A stretch of DNA of 64,000 bases from Hymenobacter sp. GOD-10R. Lineage in GTDB: Bacteria > Bacteroidota > Bacteroidia > Cytophagales > Hymenobacteraceae. The stretch is taken from contig NZ_CP141184.1 of the NCBI RefSeq assembly GCF_035609205.1, forward strand, positions 620,001 to 684,000, read 5' to 3'. Below are positions 43,962-52,947 of the stretch, in pieces. Numbering within the stretch: the stretch's first letter is position 1; every line of letters begins with the position of its first letter. Made by a program: the position numbers and the translations under genes. The notes below the pieces were generated by a model. The model worked only from the letters and a program-made list of their open reading frames with translations, had not been told where the DNA came from and did no database searches.

Positions 43962-45096
43962 GGTAGAGGTCGTTCAGTTGCTTCAGCAGCGTGGCTTCGT
44001 CGCCGCCGTTCATTAGATACTGGCGCACTGGCTCACCGGCGTGGTCCTGGAAGAACATGTGGCCGTGGTACCTAGGTCGGAGGAAAGCGCGTTGCAAGGA
44101 CGGCAGCGTGGAAGCGAAGTAATTGCTGCTCTGGCTATTCACGTACTCATCTTGCCAGGCGCTGAGGTGGCCCGGTTGGCCGCCGTTGTCGAAGTACAAC
44201 GTCTGTTGGCAAGTGGGCGAGGCCACGAACTCGGCGTATTGCGCGGCTTCTTGCACGTGCTGGCACTTGGCCGAAATAGCTAGGCCAGTGCCGCCCAATG
44301 TGCTGCGCAGGCGCGACTCGCCGTTGAGCGTAATCATGTCGTGGAAGTGCAGCAGCTTGCGGGCGTAGCCGCGGCGCGAGTAGTTGGAGTAGCCGTAGGC
44401 AAAGGGGCAATACGCAATATCGTCGGTCAGCGTCATGGCCTCGTACACCTGAATGGGGTTGCGGTGGAAGCACGCCGGATCGACGCGGCTAGCAAGCTGG
44501 CGGAAAAGCTGCAACGCCTGAATACCAACGTGTTCACTCACGACTACCTCTTCCTGCTGACACGGATCTTCCCCCAAAGACGAGCAGAACATGTAGAAGC
44601 TCATCAGCGTGTCAATCGGAATGAGTGAGAAGGCTACCAGCTTGCGGTCGGCGAGAGCGAGCAGGTCTTCGTAGGTTTCAGGGAGCTGAAGGCCATGCTC
44701 GGCTAGCAAGTCGGGGCGGCTGGAAGCTACCGGCGTGGCGGCATCAATAGCTAGGGCCCATTGGTGACCATTGAAAGAATAACTCTCGAAGGAATGCCCC
44801 ACCGTGTTTTGCGCCTGATCGGCCAGGAACTCCGCCGACAGGTGCTCATCCAAGGGTAAGATAGATTGCGTACGCGCCGCAAAACCTGCCCACGGATGGT
44901 CAATCACGAGCAGATCGTAGCGCTCGGCGAGCTGCTGAATGGACATATCGGCGAACTGCTGCAAGGAGCGTTTCTCCCACGTGATATCCACATTCGGGTG
45001 CAATTCGCTGAAGCGCTGCGCGGTAGCCGTCATCGGCACGAAGCCGCGGCTATGATTCCAGGTAATTCCTTTTAATACGATTCTCTCGGCGGCCAT
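43939..45096 (-). CDS. Leaderless family 1 substrate-binding-protein homologue B
   Basis: A 385-residue protein, first gene of the leftward operon. It keeps the pattern of ABC sugar-binding proteins: FSELHPNVDITWEKRSLQQF, YDLLVIDHPWAG, LPETYEDLLALA, a GGTGLAISAKCQHVQEA segment and a C-terminal helix. The N-terminus (MAAERIVLKGITWNHSRG) has no signal peptide and enters the first strand at once. It is only distantly like homologue A by eye, so the two probably bind different ligands or act as partners. No permease or ATPase accompanies them. Cytoplasmic location is inferred. Function unknown. Confidence 0.85.
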   Translation of the reverse strand: MAAERIVLKGITWNHSRGFVPMTATAQRFSELHPNVDITWEKRSLQQFADMSIQQLAERYDLLVIDHPWAGFAARTQSILPLDEHLSAEFLADQAQNTVGHSFESYSFNGHQWALAIDAATPVASSRPDLLAEHGLQLPETYEDLLALADRKLVAFSLIPIDTLMSFYMFCSSLGEDPCQQEEVVVSEHVGIQALQLFRQLASRVDPACFHRNPIQVYEAMTLTDDIAYCPFAYGYSNYSRRGYARKLLHFHDMITLNGESRLRSTLGGTGLAISAKCQHVQEAAQYAEFVASPTCQQTLYFDNGGQPGHLSAWQDEYVNSQSSNYFASTLPSLQRAFLRPRYHGHMFFQDHAGEPVRQYLMNGGDEATLLKQLNDLYRESRTKE

Positions 45097-45141
45097 TTTA
45101 GTTTGTTTTCAAGCGGAGTAGGGGGGTGGAGTGATGTGTAT

Positions 45142-45225
45142 TTTGTCATCCCGAGCACAGCGAGGAATCTGGATTAGCCTCCTATGTTTGTTATCCAGAT
45201 TCCCCGCTGTGCTCGGGATGACAAA
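45142..45225. repeat. Long inverted repeat, GTCATnCyGAGC family copy 5
   Basis: Arms 45142-45174 and 45193-45225 (33 bases) pair with one mismatch. The core is GTCATCCCGAGCACAGCGAG. It lies between the GH78 gene and the operon start, touching the last codons of GH78. Confidence 0.88.
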
Positions 45226-45229
45226 TGAA

Positions 45230-48010
45230 CTAGTTAGTGCTAACCACAAAATGGTAAGTACCAGCGCTAGCACTAATCCGTGCTTTGCCTCGCTCTATAC
45301 CTAGCAGTTTCAAGTCTTGGTGCTGCGCTAAGGGCTGGGTCCCTTCCACGATTTTGGAAGAAGCCATGGCAGGCAAATAGATGGTGGCCGTGGTGTTAGC
45401 CGGGATAGTCGCCGTTAGCTCGAACGTGTTGCCAATTTTCTTCCAATTACTGATAATCAAGCCGTAGGGCGAGTGGTAGCTGGCTTTGGCTGCCGTGACA
45501 TCACCCACCGGCTCGGGCCGAATGTCGATCTTGTTGAAGGCCACGCCATCTTTCGCGGGGCGGATACCTGCTAGGCCGCCGTAGAGCCACTCCATCAGGT
45601 GGCCGAGCATGAAGTGGTTGTTGGATACCGTTGGCAAGGCCGCCCACGATTCAGTCAGGGCGGTGGCGCCTTTGGCGAGTTGGTAGCCATAGCCGGGCAC
45701 GTCGGAGCGGCTGTTCATGTCGAAGATGACGTCGGAGCGGCCTTCCTCGTCGAGCACTTGCAGCAGGTAGCGGTAGCCGATGTCGCCAGCCGTGAGGCTG
45801 TTGTTGCGGCTGCGAATGTCTTTCACAATGTTCTCGATTACCGCCGCCTTATCCTGGGGCTCTACGAGCTTCATATACACGGCCATGGCGTTGGCAGCTT
45901 GGCTGCCGGTGGCGTACTGTTTCGTGTCTTTGTTGAAGAACTTGGCGTTGAAAGCGGTTTTCACTTCGGCCGCTAGCTGGTCGTAGCTAGCAGCATCTTG
46001 GGGCTTGCCGAGTAGGCGCGCAATTTTGCTCAGCAGCGTCAGGTCGTAGTAGTACATGGCCGTGCCGGTCACGCCCATCGGCGTGAGCTGCGACACACCT
46101 GGCGGCTTGGGACCTAGGTCGTACCAGTCACCCAGGCCCTGAGACAAGATATGGCCGTTGGCTTTGGTGCCGAGGTAGGCAATGTAGCGCTGCATGGTGG
46201 GATAGCTAGCGGCGAGCGTCTGCCGGTCGCCGTACCACTGGTAGAGGTACCAGGGCGTGATGATGCTGGTGCTGCCCCACTCGGGCGAGTCGCGGAACAT
46301 GTCGCCACCCCACTCAAACTTGACGTACTCGGGCGCAATTTCCGGTACGAGGCCGTTGGACAGTTGCGAGCTGCGGATGTCCTGTAGCACCTTCCGAGTC
46401 AGATCGGGTACATCGTAGTTGTAGAGCACCGAGCTGAGCATCAGGTGCGTTTGTTCGAGCCAGCCGAGCTTTTCGCGGTGGGGGCAATCAGTGAAGGTGC
46501 TCACCATATTGCTCTTGATAGCCCAGTCGATGAGCGTATGGGTGTGGTTGAATAACTCGTTGGAGCAGGCAAACTCGCCCGCACGCTCAGCGGCGTTACG
46601 GATGTGCAAACCTTTGAGCGCTACTAGCTGAGGTGCATTCTGTGGGTTGGCTTCGCCTTGTGGCACGCCGCCTTTCACTTGCAGATAGCGAAAGCCGTAG
46701 TAAGAGAAGCGAGGCTGCCAGGTTTCGGTGCCTTCGCCTTTCAGAATGTACTGGAAGTAATAAGGGCTGCCCGCGTTTTTCTGGTTGATAGTACCGTCTT
46801 CCTTCAGCAACTCGGCGGGCCATATGCGGACTGTGTCGCCCTTGTGGCCTTTCACTTGGAGTTGCACGATCCCCGAAGCATTCTGACCTAGGTCGTACAC
46901 CCAAGTACCCGCTACGGGCTGCGTAGTCTTCTTCGGCGCGAAGTTCTCAAACACCTTCAGCGGCTCTTGTAGCTGGCTCGTTAGGCGCGGCGGACCGTCT
47001 ACCAGCAACACGGGTTTCCAATTACCTTTCGGTTCCTGGAAGCTAGGGGTGTCCCAGCCGGGTTGTTCGAGCGTGGCGTTGTAATCTTCGCCGCCGTAGA
47101 TGCTGGAAAACGTGATAGGGCTAGGTGCCGTGCGCCAAGACTGGTCGCTGAGAATGTTCTGCGTAGTGCCATCGGCGTACTCTACCAGCAGACGGCAGAT
47201 CATCTTGGGGTAGCCAAACGCCACCTTCAGCTTGCGGTAGCGTCCCTTCACCGGCGGCACGTAGTAGAAGCCGTTGCCGAGCATCACGCCCAACGAATTC
47301 GGGCCCGCCTTCAGGCGCTCGGTGAGGTCGAAGGTCACATACTGGGCTTCTTGGTCGTACTTGGTCCAGCCGGCGTCGAGAAAATGCTCGCCTACTTTCT
47401 GCCCGTTCAGGCTCAGCTCAAAGTGACCTAGGCCGGAAACGAAGATGGTAGCTTTCTTGATGTTTTTCTTGAGTGTGAAGCTCTTGCGCAGCAGCGGCAG
47501 CGTATTGCTACCATAATAGCGGTCCTTTTTGCCGTCGGTGGGCAGAACGTTTTTGCTCGAATCAGGGAGCTGCTCGTAGGCGATCCAGCGGGCGCCTTTC
47601 CAGTCGGCTTTTGCGGGTAAGCCCATCTGCCACTTGGCCGAAGAACTCCACGCCGAAGCGGTGTTCTGGTTGTCCCAAGCCATTACCTTCCAGTAGTAAT
47701 TCTTGGTGGGCTGCAGGGGCTTGCCGGCGTAAGCTACCTGAATAGAAGCACCGGAATTGACCTTCTTCGAATCCCAGACGTTGCCCGTGTTGGCTTTGAG
47801 CAGCTCGGGCGTATCGGCCACCAAGATACGGTAAGCCAGCTGCTTAGCTCCGCGTCGGTCGGTATTCAGTTGCCAACCTAGCCTCGGCACCGTTACCTCT
47901 ATGCCCTTCGGATCTGCTTTGTACTCGCAGGTAAGCTTTTTAAGAACAAGCTGTTGGGCAGAAGCTAAATAGGTGCTTAGCACAAGGATTAGCAAGAATA
48001 GCCTAGGCAT
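45230..48010 (-). CDS. Glycoside hydrolase family 78 alpha-L-rhamnosidase
   Basis: A 926-residue exported enzyme with a signal peptide ending near ASA-QQ (residue 18). It follows the usual GH78 order: an N-terminal Ig-like domain with TCEYKADPKGIEVTVPRLGW, a carbohydrate-binding lectin-like domain, a second beta domain, the (alpha/alpha)6 catalytic domain with TDCPHREKLGWLEQTH and DSPEWGSTSIITPWYLYQWYGD (general acid Glu and partners), and a C-terminal beta sandwich. It releases L-rhamnose from plant glycans or glycosides. It lies directly upstream of the CoA-transferase operon on the same strand, which might point to rhamnose-derived acids as that operon's substrate. That link is speculative. 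Confidence 0.95.
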   Translation of the reverse strand: MPRLFLLILVLSTYLASAQQLVLKKLTCEYKADPKGIEVTVPRLGWQLNTDRRGAKQLAYRILVADTPELLKANTGNVWDSKKVNSGASIQVAYAGKPLQPTKNYYWKVMAWDNQNTASAWSSSAKWQMGLPAKADWKGARWIAYEQLPDSSKNVLPTDGKKDRYYGSNTLPLLRKSFTLKKNIKKATIFVSGLGHFELSLNGQKVGEHFLDAGWTKYDQEAQYVTFDLTERLKAGPNSLGVMLGNGFYYVPPVKGRYRKLKVAFGYPKMICRLLVEYADGTTQNILSDQSWRTAPSPITFSSIYGGEDYNATLEQPGWDTPSFQEPKGNWKPVLLVDGPPRLTSQLQEPLKVFENFAPKKTTQPVAGTWVYDLGQNASGIVQLQVKGHKGDTVRIWPAELLKEDGTINQKNAGSPYYFQYILKGEGTETWQPRFSYYGFRYLQVKGGVPQGEANPQNAPQLVALKGLHIRNAAERAGEFACSNELFNHTHTLIDWAIKSNMVSTFTDCPHREKLGWLEQTHLMLSSVLYNYDVPDLTRKVLQDIRSSQLSNGLVPEIAPEYVKFEWGGDMFRDSPEWGSTSIITPWYLYQWYGDRQTLAASYPTMQRYIAYLGTKANGHILSQGLGDWYDLGPKPPGVSQLTPMGVTGTAMYYYDLTLLSKIARLLGKPQDAASYDQLAAEVKTAFNAKFFNKDTKQYATGSQAANAMAVYMKLVEPQDKAAVIENIVKDIRSRNNSLTAGDIGYRYLLQVLDEEGRSDVIFDMNSRSDVPGYGYQLAKGATALTESWAALPTVSNNHFMLGHLMEWLYGGLAGIRPAKDGVAFNKIDIRPEPVGDVTAAKASYHSPYGLIISNWKKIGNTFELTATIPANTTATIYLPAMASSKIVEGTQPLAQHQDLKLLGIERGKARISASAGTYHFVVSTN

Positions 48011-48197
48011 AGGTAGTTGGCGGGAATCACGGTGGCAGGGGCCACCGCGTAGCGGAGGATCAGGATATGCTAACAGGCACTAGAGAAGGGCAATATCTTC
48101 CGCTGAGTGCGCATAACTCTTATGCACTTTCCTGTTTTGGCCGAGCTTACCGAAAACTAACCGTGAGTGCTGGTGCTTCTTTCGCCAACGGCCAACA

Positions 48198-48227
48198 AAA
48201 AAGGCTCCTCGCAGGAGGAGCCTTTTT
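48198..48227. terminator. Bidirectional-type intrinsic terminator
   Basis: AAAAAGGCTCCTC pairs with GAGGAGCCTTTTT around a GCAG loop. T-runs follow on both strands. It ends the leftward esterase gene. Confidence 0.85.
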
Positions 48228-48243
48228 GACAAAGTGGGTTTAG

Positions 48244-49407
48244 TTACGGCATCACCTCGAACACCAGAAACTGAGATATCTGGCTGTTGCTGAAGTTGTC
48301 GTCGGCTACCAGTACCAACGAGCGGTGCCCGTTGGAGAGTTTCGGGCCGAACGTAAAGCCTTCGATATTATCGACCCGGTTGATGCCAGTGGTGGCTACG
48401 TCGAGCACGAGGCGCTTGCTCACGGTGGTGTAATCGGAGCCTTGTAGCGTCCTGTTTGACACATCGGTGGCACCGGCTAGGTCGATTTCATAAATCTTAA
48501 CTGAATAATCGGGCGTGGCCCCCACGGCGTAGGAACGCTCCATGGTCAGCAACTTGGTGTCAGATAGCGCCAGCACTTCTACCACGCCGTTCAGACGGAA
48601 CTGGTCGCCCGGAATCGGTGCTTTATGCACCGCGTTGAGGCGATACGCGTACTGCGCAATGGGCTGGCGGGTGGCTTTGTCGTACTTAATGATGCGGATG
48701 GGTGAGCCTTCCACGTTGAAATCAGCGCGCGGACCGTCTTCATACAGAGGCTCTTCCGACGCCGTGAAGGTATACTGGCCACTTGGGCTGAAGGATAAGC
48801 CCTCGAATGAGCCGTTAGAACGGGTACCGTTCTCAGTGGCTTTTATTTGAAAAATAGGTGGCACCAAGTAGTCGGCTACGAATGCGCCTTCGGTGGTCGA
48901 CTCCCGTAGGAAAGGGTTCGTCAGCACGGGCGGCGTCACGGTCACGTTGCGCACACCTTCGCTCGTCCAAACGATGTGCTTGCTGGCCGCGTCGTAGCGG
49001 ATGCCTTCGGGGTCAATGCTATTGTAGCGGTCAGCGGTAGTGCTGGGGTAATTGCTACCGTCGGGGCGCTTGAGCGTTGTTACGGAAGTGAACGTAACAC
49101 CTTCGAAGCGGCTCTTATCGAAAGCTAGCTTAGCGGTGTAGTAGCGCACTGGTTGCAGCGCCGAAGCGTCGTCGCACATAATGTAGTATGTGTCGTTGTC
49201 GGCCCGGTAGTCGATGCCGGAAAAGCCGCCGAGCGTGGTGCCGTTGTAGCTCTGTTGGAATGGGACAATCTTCTCCCCAATGAAGCGCAAAGACTTCACG
49301 CGAATAGACGTGTCAATTTCTGGCAAGGTGTCTTCGTCGCAAGCTGTCAGAAACGGCGTGGTGCCGAGGGCAAAAACCGCGGCGGCAAGAGGGAAAAAAC
49401 GCTTCAT
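48244..49407 (-). CDS. Esterase-like (phytase-family) lipoprotein
   Basis: A 387-residue protein with a lipoprotein signal (FLTACDE, Cys near 23). The body matches the family described as esterase-like activity of phytase: GGFSGIDYRADNDTYYIMCDD, DPEGIRYD, NGSFEGLSFSPSG, NIEGFTFGPKLSNGHRSLVLVADDN. These are six-bladed propeller proteins with an unclear native substrate. It should be anchored in a membrane facing the periplasm or surface. It appears monocistronic with its own terminator. Confidence 0.9.
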   Translation of the reverse strand: MKRFFPLAAAVFALGTTPFLTACDEDTLPEIDTSIRVKSLRFIGEKIVPFQQSYNGTTLGGFSGIDYRADNDTYYIMCDDASALQPVRYYTAKLAFDKSRFEGVTFTSVTTLKRPDGSNYPSTTADRYNSIDPEGIRYDAASKHIVWTSEGVRNVTVTPPVLTNPFLRESTTEGAFVADYLVPPIFQIKATENGTRSNGSFEGLSFSPSGQYTFTASEEPLYEDGPRADFNVEGSPIRIIKYDKATRQPIAQYAYRLNAVHKAPIPGDQFRLNGVVEVLALSDTKLLTMERSYAVGATPDYSVKIYEIDLAGATDVSNRTLQGSDYTTVSKRLVLDVATTGINRVDNIEGFTFGPKLSNGHRSLVLVADDNFSNSQISQFLVFEVMP

Positions 49408-49637
49408 AGGGTTAGGTTGAGGGTGAAGAAAAGGGTGATGAGCAGCAAAGAACGAGAATTACGAAAGGCGGGCGCATTATAAAACTGTTACCTGCACGGC
49501 CCCCTAGCTTGGTACGCACGCGGCAAACTCTTAGGAGCTTGTGCTAAGCGATTGAGTTAGAAATGCGAAAGAAGCGGGATAAGGTAGCACTTATCCGGTA
49601 TCTTATCCTAAATAGCTGGGTTACTTTAATTAGCTTT

Positions 49638-49645
49638 TACCTTTG
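49638..49645 (+). promoter_or_regulatory. TAnnTTTG promoter element for glycosyltransferase
   Basis: TACCTTTG matches the Bacteroidota -7 consensus and lies 23 bases before ATG 49668. It supports that start and places the upstream in-frame ATG at 49563 outside the transcript. Confidence 0.6.
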
Positions 49646-49667
49646 CGGCCTGAATAATTCGTGGTTC

Positions 49668-50807
49668 ATGCGCGTCGCTATTGTTATTAACACCTCCTGG
49701 AACATCTGGAACTTTCGTCGTAGCCTAGTGAAGGCCTTGCAAGCCGCCGGGCACGAAGTGCTGGCCATCGCGCCGCCCGACGACTACTCGGCCCGATTGG
49801 AAACAGAGCTAGGTTGCCGCTACGTCCCGATCCGGATGGAGAACAAGGGCACCAACCCCGTAAAAGACGCCCAGCTCACGCGCCGCTTCTACCAGGTGTA
49901 CCGCCGCGAGCGGCCCGACGTGGTGCTGCAATACACCATCAAGCCCAACATTTACGGGACCCTAGCTGCCCGCATAGCCGGTATTCCGTGCGTCAATAAT
50001 GTGTCGGGCCTCGGCACGGTGTTCCTCATTCAGAACTTTGTGAGCCGGGTGGCGCTGGGGCTGTATCGGTTTGCGTTCAAGTTTCCGCACCGTGTGTTTT
50101 TCCAGAACGACGACGACCGGCAGCTTTTCTTGCAGCACCAACTCGTGCGCCCCGAAATCACCGACTTGCTGCCAGGTTCGGGTATCGACGTGCAGCGCTT
50201 TCACCCCGCCACCGAATTTCAGCGCCAGCAGCCGTTTACCTTTCTTATGATTGCGCGGGTGCTCTACGAAAAAGGAATTGAAGAATATTTTGAAGCGGCT
50301 CGGCGGGTGCGGGTGGCTGTGCCTGGTACGCGCGTGCAACTGCTCGGCGGCATCGACGAATCGGGCAATATTGGCGTGAAGCGCGTCGTGTTTGAAGAAT
50401 GGCTCCAAGCCGGCAACATCGAATACCTAGGTACCTCCGACAACGTAGCCGAGCACATTGGCCGCGCCGATTGCGTGGTGCTGCCCTCTTATCGCGAAGG
50501 CACGCCCAAAACGCTGCTCGAAGCCGCCGCCATGGGCAAACCTATCGTGACTACCGACGTGCCCGGCTGCCGCGAAACCGTGATTGACCAGCATAACGGC
50601 TTCCTCTGCCAAGTGCGCGACGGGGCCGACCTAGCCGAGAAAATGCTGCAAATCCTGCGACTCTCCGATCAAGCCTTGCATGCCATGGGACAGGCTAGCC
50701 GTCAGCTAGCTGTTGAGAAGTTCGACGAGCGCATTGTGCTCGACAAGTATTTGCGCGTGGTAATGGAGGCTACGCAGGCCAGTCGCCGTTTCGCGCCTAA
50801 AGCATAA
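49668..50807 (+). CDS. Glycosyltransferase family 4 protein
   Basis: The ATG at 49668 gives 379 residues; the 35 upstream codons precede a good promoter and are excluded. The N-terminal GT-B domain starts MRVAIVINTSWNIWNFRRSL and contains a YTIKPNIYGTLAAR segment and the glycine loop NNVSGLGTVF. The C-terminal domain has LLPGSGIDVQRFHP, MIARVLYEKGIEEYFEA and LPSYREGTPKTLLEAAAMGKPIV with the E-x7-E motif of GT4 enzymes. It resembles capsule or lipopolysaccharide side-chain transferases (N-acetylgalactosaminyl/galactosyl type). rfbC follows on the same strand after 60 bases, which fits surface polysaccharide synthesis. Confidence 0.92.
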   Translation: MRVAIVINTSWNIWNFRRSLVKALQAAGHEVLAIAPPDDYSARLETELGCRYVPIRMENKGTNPVKDAQLTRRFYQVYRRERPDVVLQYTIKPNIYGTLAARIAGIPCVNNVSGLGTVFLIQNFVSRVALGLYRFAFKFPHRVFFQNDDDRQLFLQHQLVRPEITDLLPGSGIDVQRFHPATEFQRQQPFTFLMIARVLYEKGIEEYFEAARRVRVAVPGTRVQLLGGIDESGNIGVKRVVFEEWLQAGNIEYLGTSDNVAEHIGRADCVVLPSYREGTPKTLLEAAAMGKPIVTTDVPGCRETVIDQHNGFLCQVRDGADLAEKMLQILRLSDQALHAMGQASRQLAVEKFDERIVLDKYLRVVMEATQASRRFAPKA

Positions 50808-50867
50808 CTTTCCGCATCGATTGCCTTCTGCGGAGTAGGTGATTTATAATTTCTAGTTATTATCTAA

Positions 50868-51410
50868 ATGGAGTTCAAGTACTTTGATATACCGGGCGTA
50901 GTAGAAATTACACCCCGCGTTTTTGGTGATGTTCGCGGCGCGTTCTTCGAATCGTTCAGCGAGAAGCGGATGGCAGAAGCTGGGGTAGCAGGCAACTGGG
51001 TGCAGGACAACCAGTCGCGCTCCGACCGGGGTGTAGTGCGTGGGTTGCACTTCCAGCGCCCGCCGCATGCCCAGGCCAAGCTAGTACGCGTAGCAGCAGG
51101 CCGTGCCCTCGACGTTATCGTTGACATTCGCCAGGATTCGCCAACCTATGGTCAGCATTTGGCGGTGGAGCTAGATGCCACACGCTACAACATGCTCTAT
51201 GTACCCGTGGGCTTCGCACACGGTTTCACGGCGTTGGAAGACAACACGTTGTTTCTCTACAAGTGCACCGACTACTACGCTCCGCAGGCTGAGGGTGGCC
51301 TGCTATGGAACGACCCGCAGCTTAACATCGAATGGGGCGTAACGAACCCAACTGTATCGGCCAAAGATCAAGTGCTACCTACCCTAGCCGAGTTCGATAG
51401 CCCTTTTTAG
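50868..51410 (+). CDS. rfbC: dTDP-4-dehydrorhamnose 3,5-epimerase
   Basis: A 180-residue cupin enzyme that makes dTDP-4-keto-L-rhamnose from its 6-deoxy-D-xylo isomer. The catalytic base His is in RGLHFQ and the catalytic Tyr in YKCTDYYAP. The motifs FGDVRGAFFESF, VRVAAGRALDVIVDIR and YVPVGFAHGF are all present. The length is normal. rfbA, rfbB and rfbD are not adjacent. It follows a GT4 gene and shares a repeat-bearing spacer with the convergent murF. Confidence 0.96.
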   Translation: MEFKYFDIPGVVEITPRVFGDVRGAFFESFSEKRMAEAGVAGNWVQDNQSRSDRGVVRGLHFQRPPHAQAKLVRVAAGRALDVIVDIRQDSPTYGQHLAVELDATRYNMLYVPVGFAHGFTALEDNTLFLYKCTDYYAPQAEGGLLWNDPQLNIEWGVTNPTVSAKDQVLPTLAEFDSPF

Positions 51411-51411
51411 T

Positions 51412-51501
51412 GAGTGACTGAGTGACTGAGTATTGGGTAGCCGGACAACTAGGTGCGGTAACAAATATGCAGTCACTCAGTGCGAAGCCACTCAGTCACT
51501 C
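51412..51501. repeat. Inverted and direct GAGTGACT repeats between rfbC and murF
   Basis: Tandem GAGTGACTGAGTGACTGAGT at 51412-51431 is complementary to CAGTCACTCAGT (51470-51481) and ACTCAGTCACTC (51490-51501). The structure touches both stop codons and may act as a bidirectional end signal. Similar words flank the sixA stop. Confidence 0.65.
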
Positions 51502-52805
51502 TATAAGAACTCTACTAACGTTTCCAGGCCCATCCCGCGGGAGCCTTTTATCAGGACTTGGCGGCCTTGCAGTTGCTGCTGCTGGAGCCAAGCAGCCGCT
51601 TCGGCTTTGGTGGGGAAATAGTGGAAGGTACGGCTAGCCTCGGCGGCGTAGCGCATTTCGTGACCACACAGCGCCACGAAGCCAATGGGCAATTTAACTA
51701 GCAACTGGCCTAGGGCTTGATGCTCCGTGATGCTTTCAGGACCTAGCTCAAACATGTCGCCTAGAATAACCACTTTATCGGTGGCATCGCCGGGGCGCTG
51801 CGTGAAGCTTGCTAGGGCCGCTGCCATGGAGGAAGGGTTCGCATTATAAGCATCGAGCACGAGCGTGTTGCGCCCAGTTTGTACTAGCTGCGAGCGGTTG
51901 TTGGTGGGCGAATAGCCGGCCAACGCCTGCGCAATATCGGCAACCGGCACCCCAAAGGCAGCGCCTACTGCGGCGGCGGCGGCAAGGTTCGGGAAGTTAT
52001 AATCACCAGTGATTTGGGCGTCTACCAAGGTGTTGTCGAACAAGCGCAGCGTAACGGTCGCCTTACCCGTGTGCACTAGCTGCGCCGGATACGTGTCGCC
52101 GGCATTCGGATAAGTCACGCGTTGCGCTACCTGTGCACCAAGGCCGGGTAGCTGCGGGTCGGCAGTATTGATGAAGGCTGTACCGTTGTGAGCAGCTAGG
52201 TATTTAAACAGCTCACTTTTGCCACGAGCCACACCCTCGGCGCCGCCAAAGCCTTCTAAGTGCGCCTTGCCAATATTCGTGATCAAGCCGTGTGTCGGTT
52301 CGGCTAGGCTGCTTAGTAGCGTAATTTCGCCCTGGTGGTTGGCTCCCATTTCCACAATAGCTAGCTCGTGCTCGTGGGGGCGGATGCTGAGCAGCGTGAG
52401 CGGCACCCCAATGTGGTTGTTCAGGTTGCCACGCGTGTACTGCACCCGGTAGCGGCGGCTCAGCACCGCATTCACCAGCTCTTTCGTCGTGGTTTTGCCA
52501 TTGGAGCCCGTAATAGCCAGCACCGGAATGGTAAGCTGACGCCGGTGGTATTGAGCTAGCTGCTGCAACGCTTCGAGCGGATCGGGGGCGTAGGTGTAGC
52601 GGGCCGGATCGGTGGCGGCTAGGTCAGCATCATCTACTACCGCATGCCGGGCTCCTTTGTCCAACGCTTGCGGAGCGAAGTCGCGGCCGCGGAAGCTAAG
52701 TCCGTTCAAGGCAAAGAATAAGGTGCCATCTTGCGCCTGCCGCGAGTCGGTGCTGACGGCGGTGCACTGCTGGTAGTGGGCGTAAAGCGCCGCTACATCT
52801 TTCAT
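51501..52805 (-). CDS. murF: UDP-N-acetylmuramoyl-tripeptide--D-alanyl-D-alanine ligase
   Basis: A 434-residue Mur ligase that adds D-Ala-D-Ala to the peptidoglycan precursor. The ATP loop is AITGSNGKTTTKELV, and NLNNHIGVPLTLLS, VEMGANHQGEI and the DAYNANPSSMAAAL motif are typical of MurF. The N-terminal domain carries STDSRQAQDGTLFFAL. It stands away from the dcw cluster, as is common in Bacteroidota. Cytoplasmic. Confidence 0.96.
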   Translation of the reverse strand: MKDVAALYAHYQQCTAVSTDSRQAQDGTLFFALNGLSFRGRDFAPQALDKGARHAVVDDADLAATDPARYTYAPDPLEALQQLAQYHRRQLTIPVLAITGSNGKTTTKELVNAVLSRRYRVQYTRGNLNNHIGVPLTLLSIRPHEHELAIVEMGANHQGEITLLSSLAEPTHGLITNIGKAHLEGFGGAEGVARGKSELFKYLAAHNGTAFINTADPQLPGLGAQVAQRVTYPNAGDTYPAQLVHTGKATVTLRLFDNTLVDAQITGDYNFPNLAAAAAVGAAFGVPVADIAQALAGYSPTNNRSQLVQTGRNTLVLDAYNANPSSMAAALASFTQRPGDATDKVVILGDMFELGPESITEHQALGQLLVKLPIGFVALCGHEMRYAAEASRTFHYFPTKAEAAAWLQQQQLQGRQVLIKGSRGMGLETLVEFL

Positions 52806-52947
52806 ATTGGTAACTGAGTAGAGCTGAGTGGGAGAAGGAAACGGGTAGCTAGGTTTAAAAGGAGTGTTGCACTAGGTACTAGCGTGAACCATTTAGCCGT
52901 TCATGCATTTACTAAGCTGAAGCTATCCATTCTGCACTCCTGGTTCT

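Noticed and set aside
8655..45225. CRISPR array made from the repeated GTCAT units
   Set aside because: Copies are inverted pairs in separate spacers tens of kilobases apart, without regular spacers or cas genes.
49563..49667. N-terminal extension of the glycosyltransferase
   Set aside because: A TAnnTTTG promoter lies inside it and the GT-B fold begins exactly at 49668.
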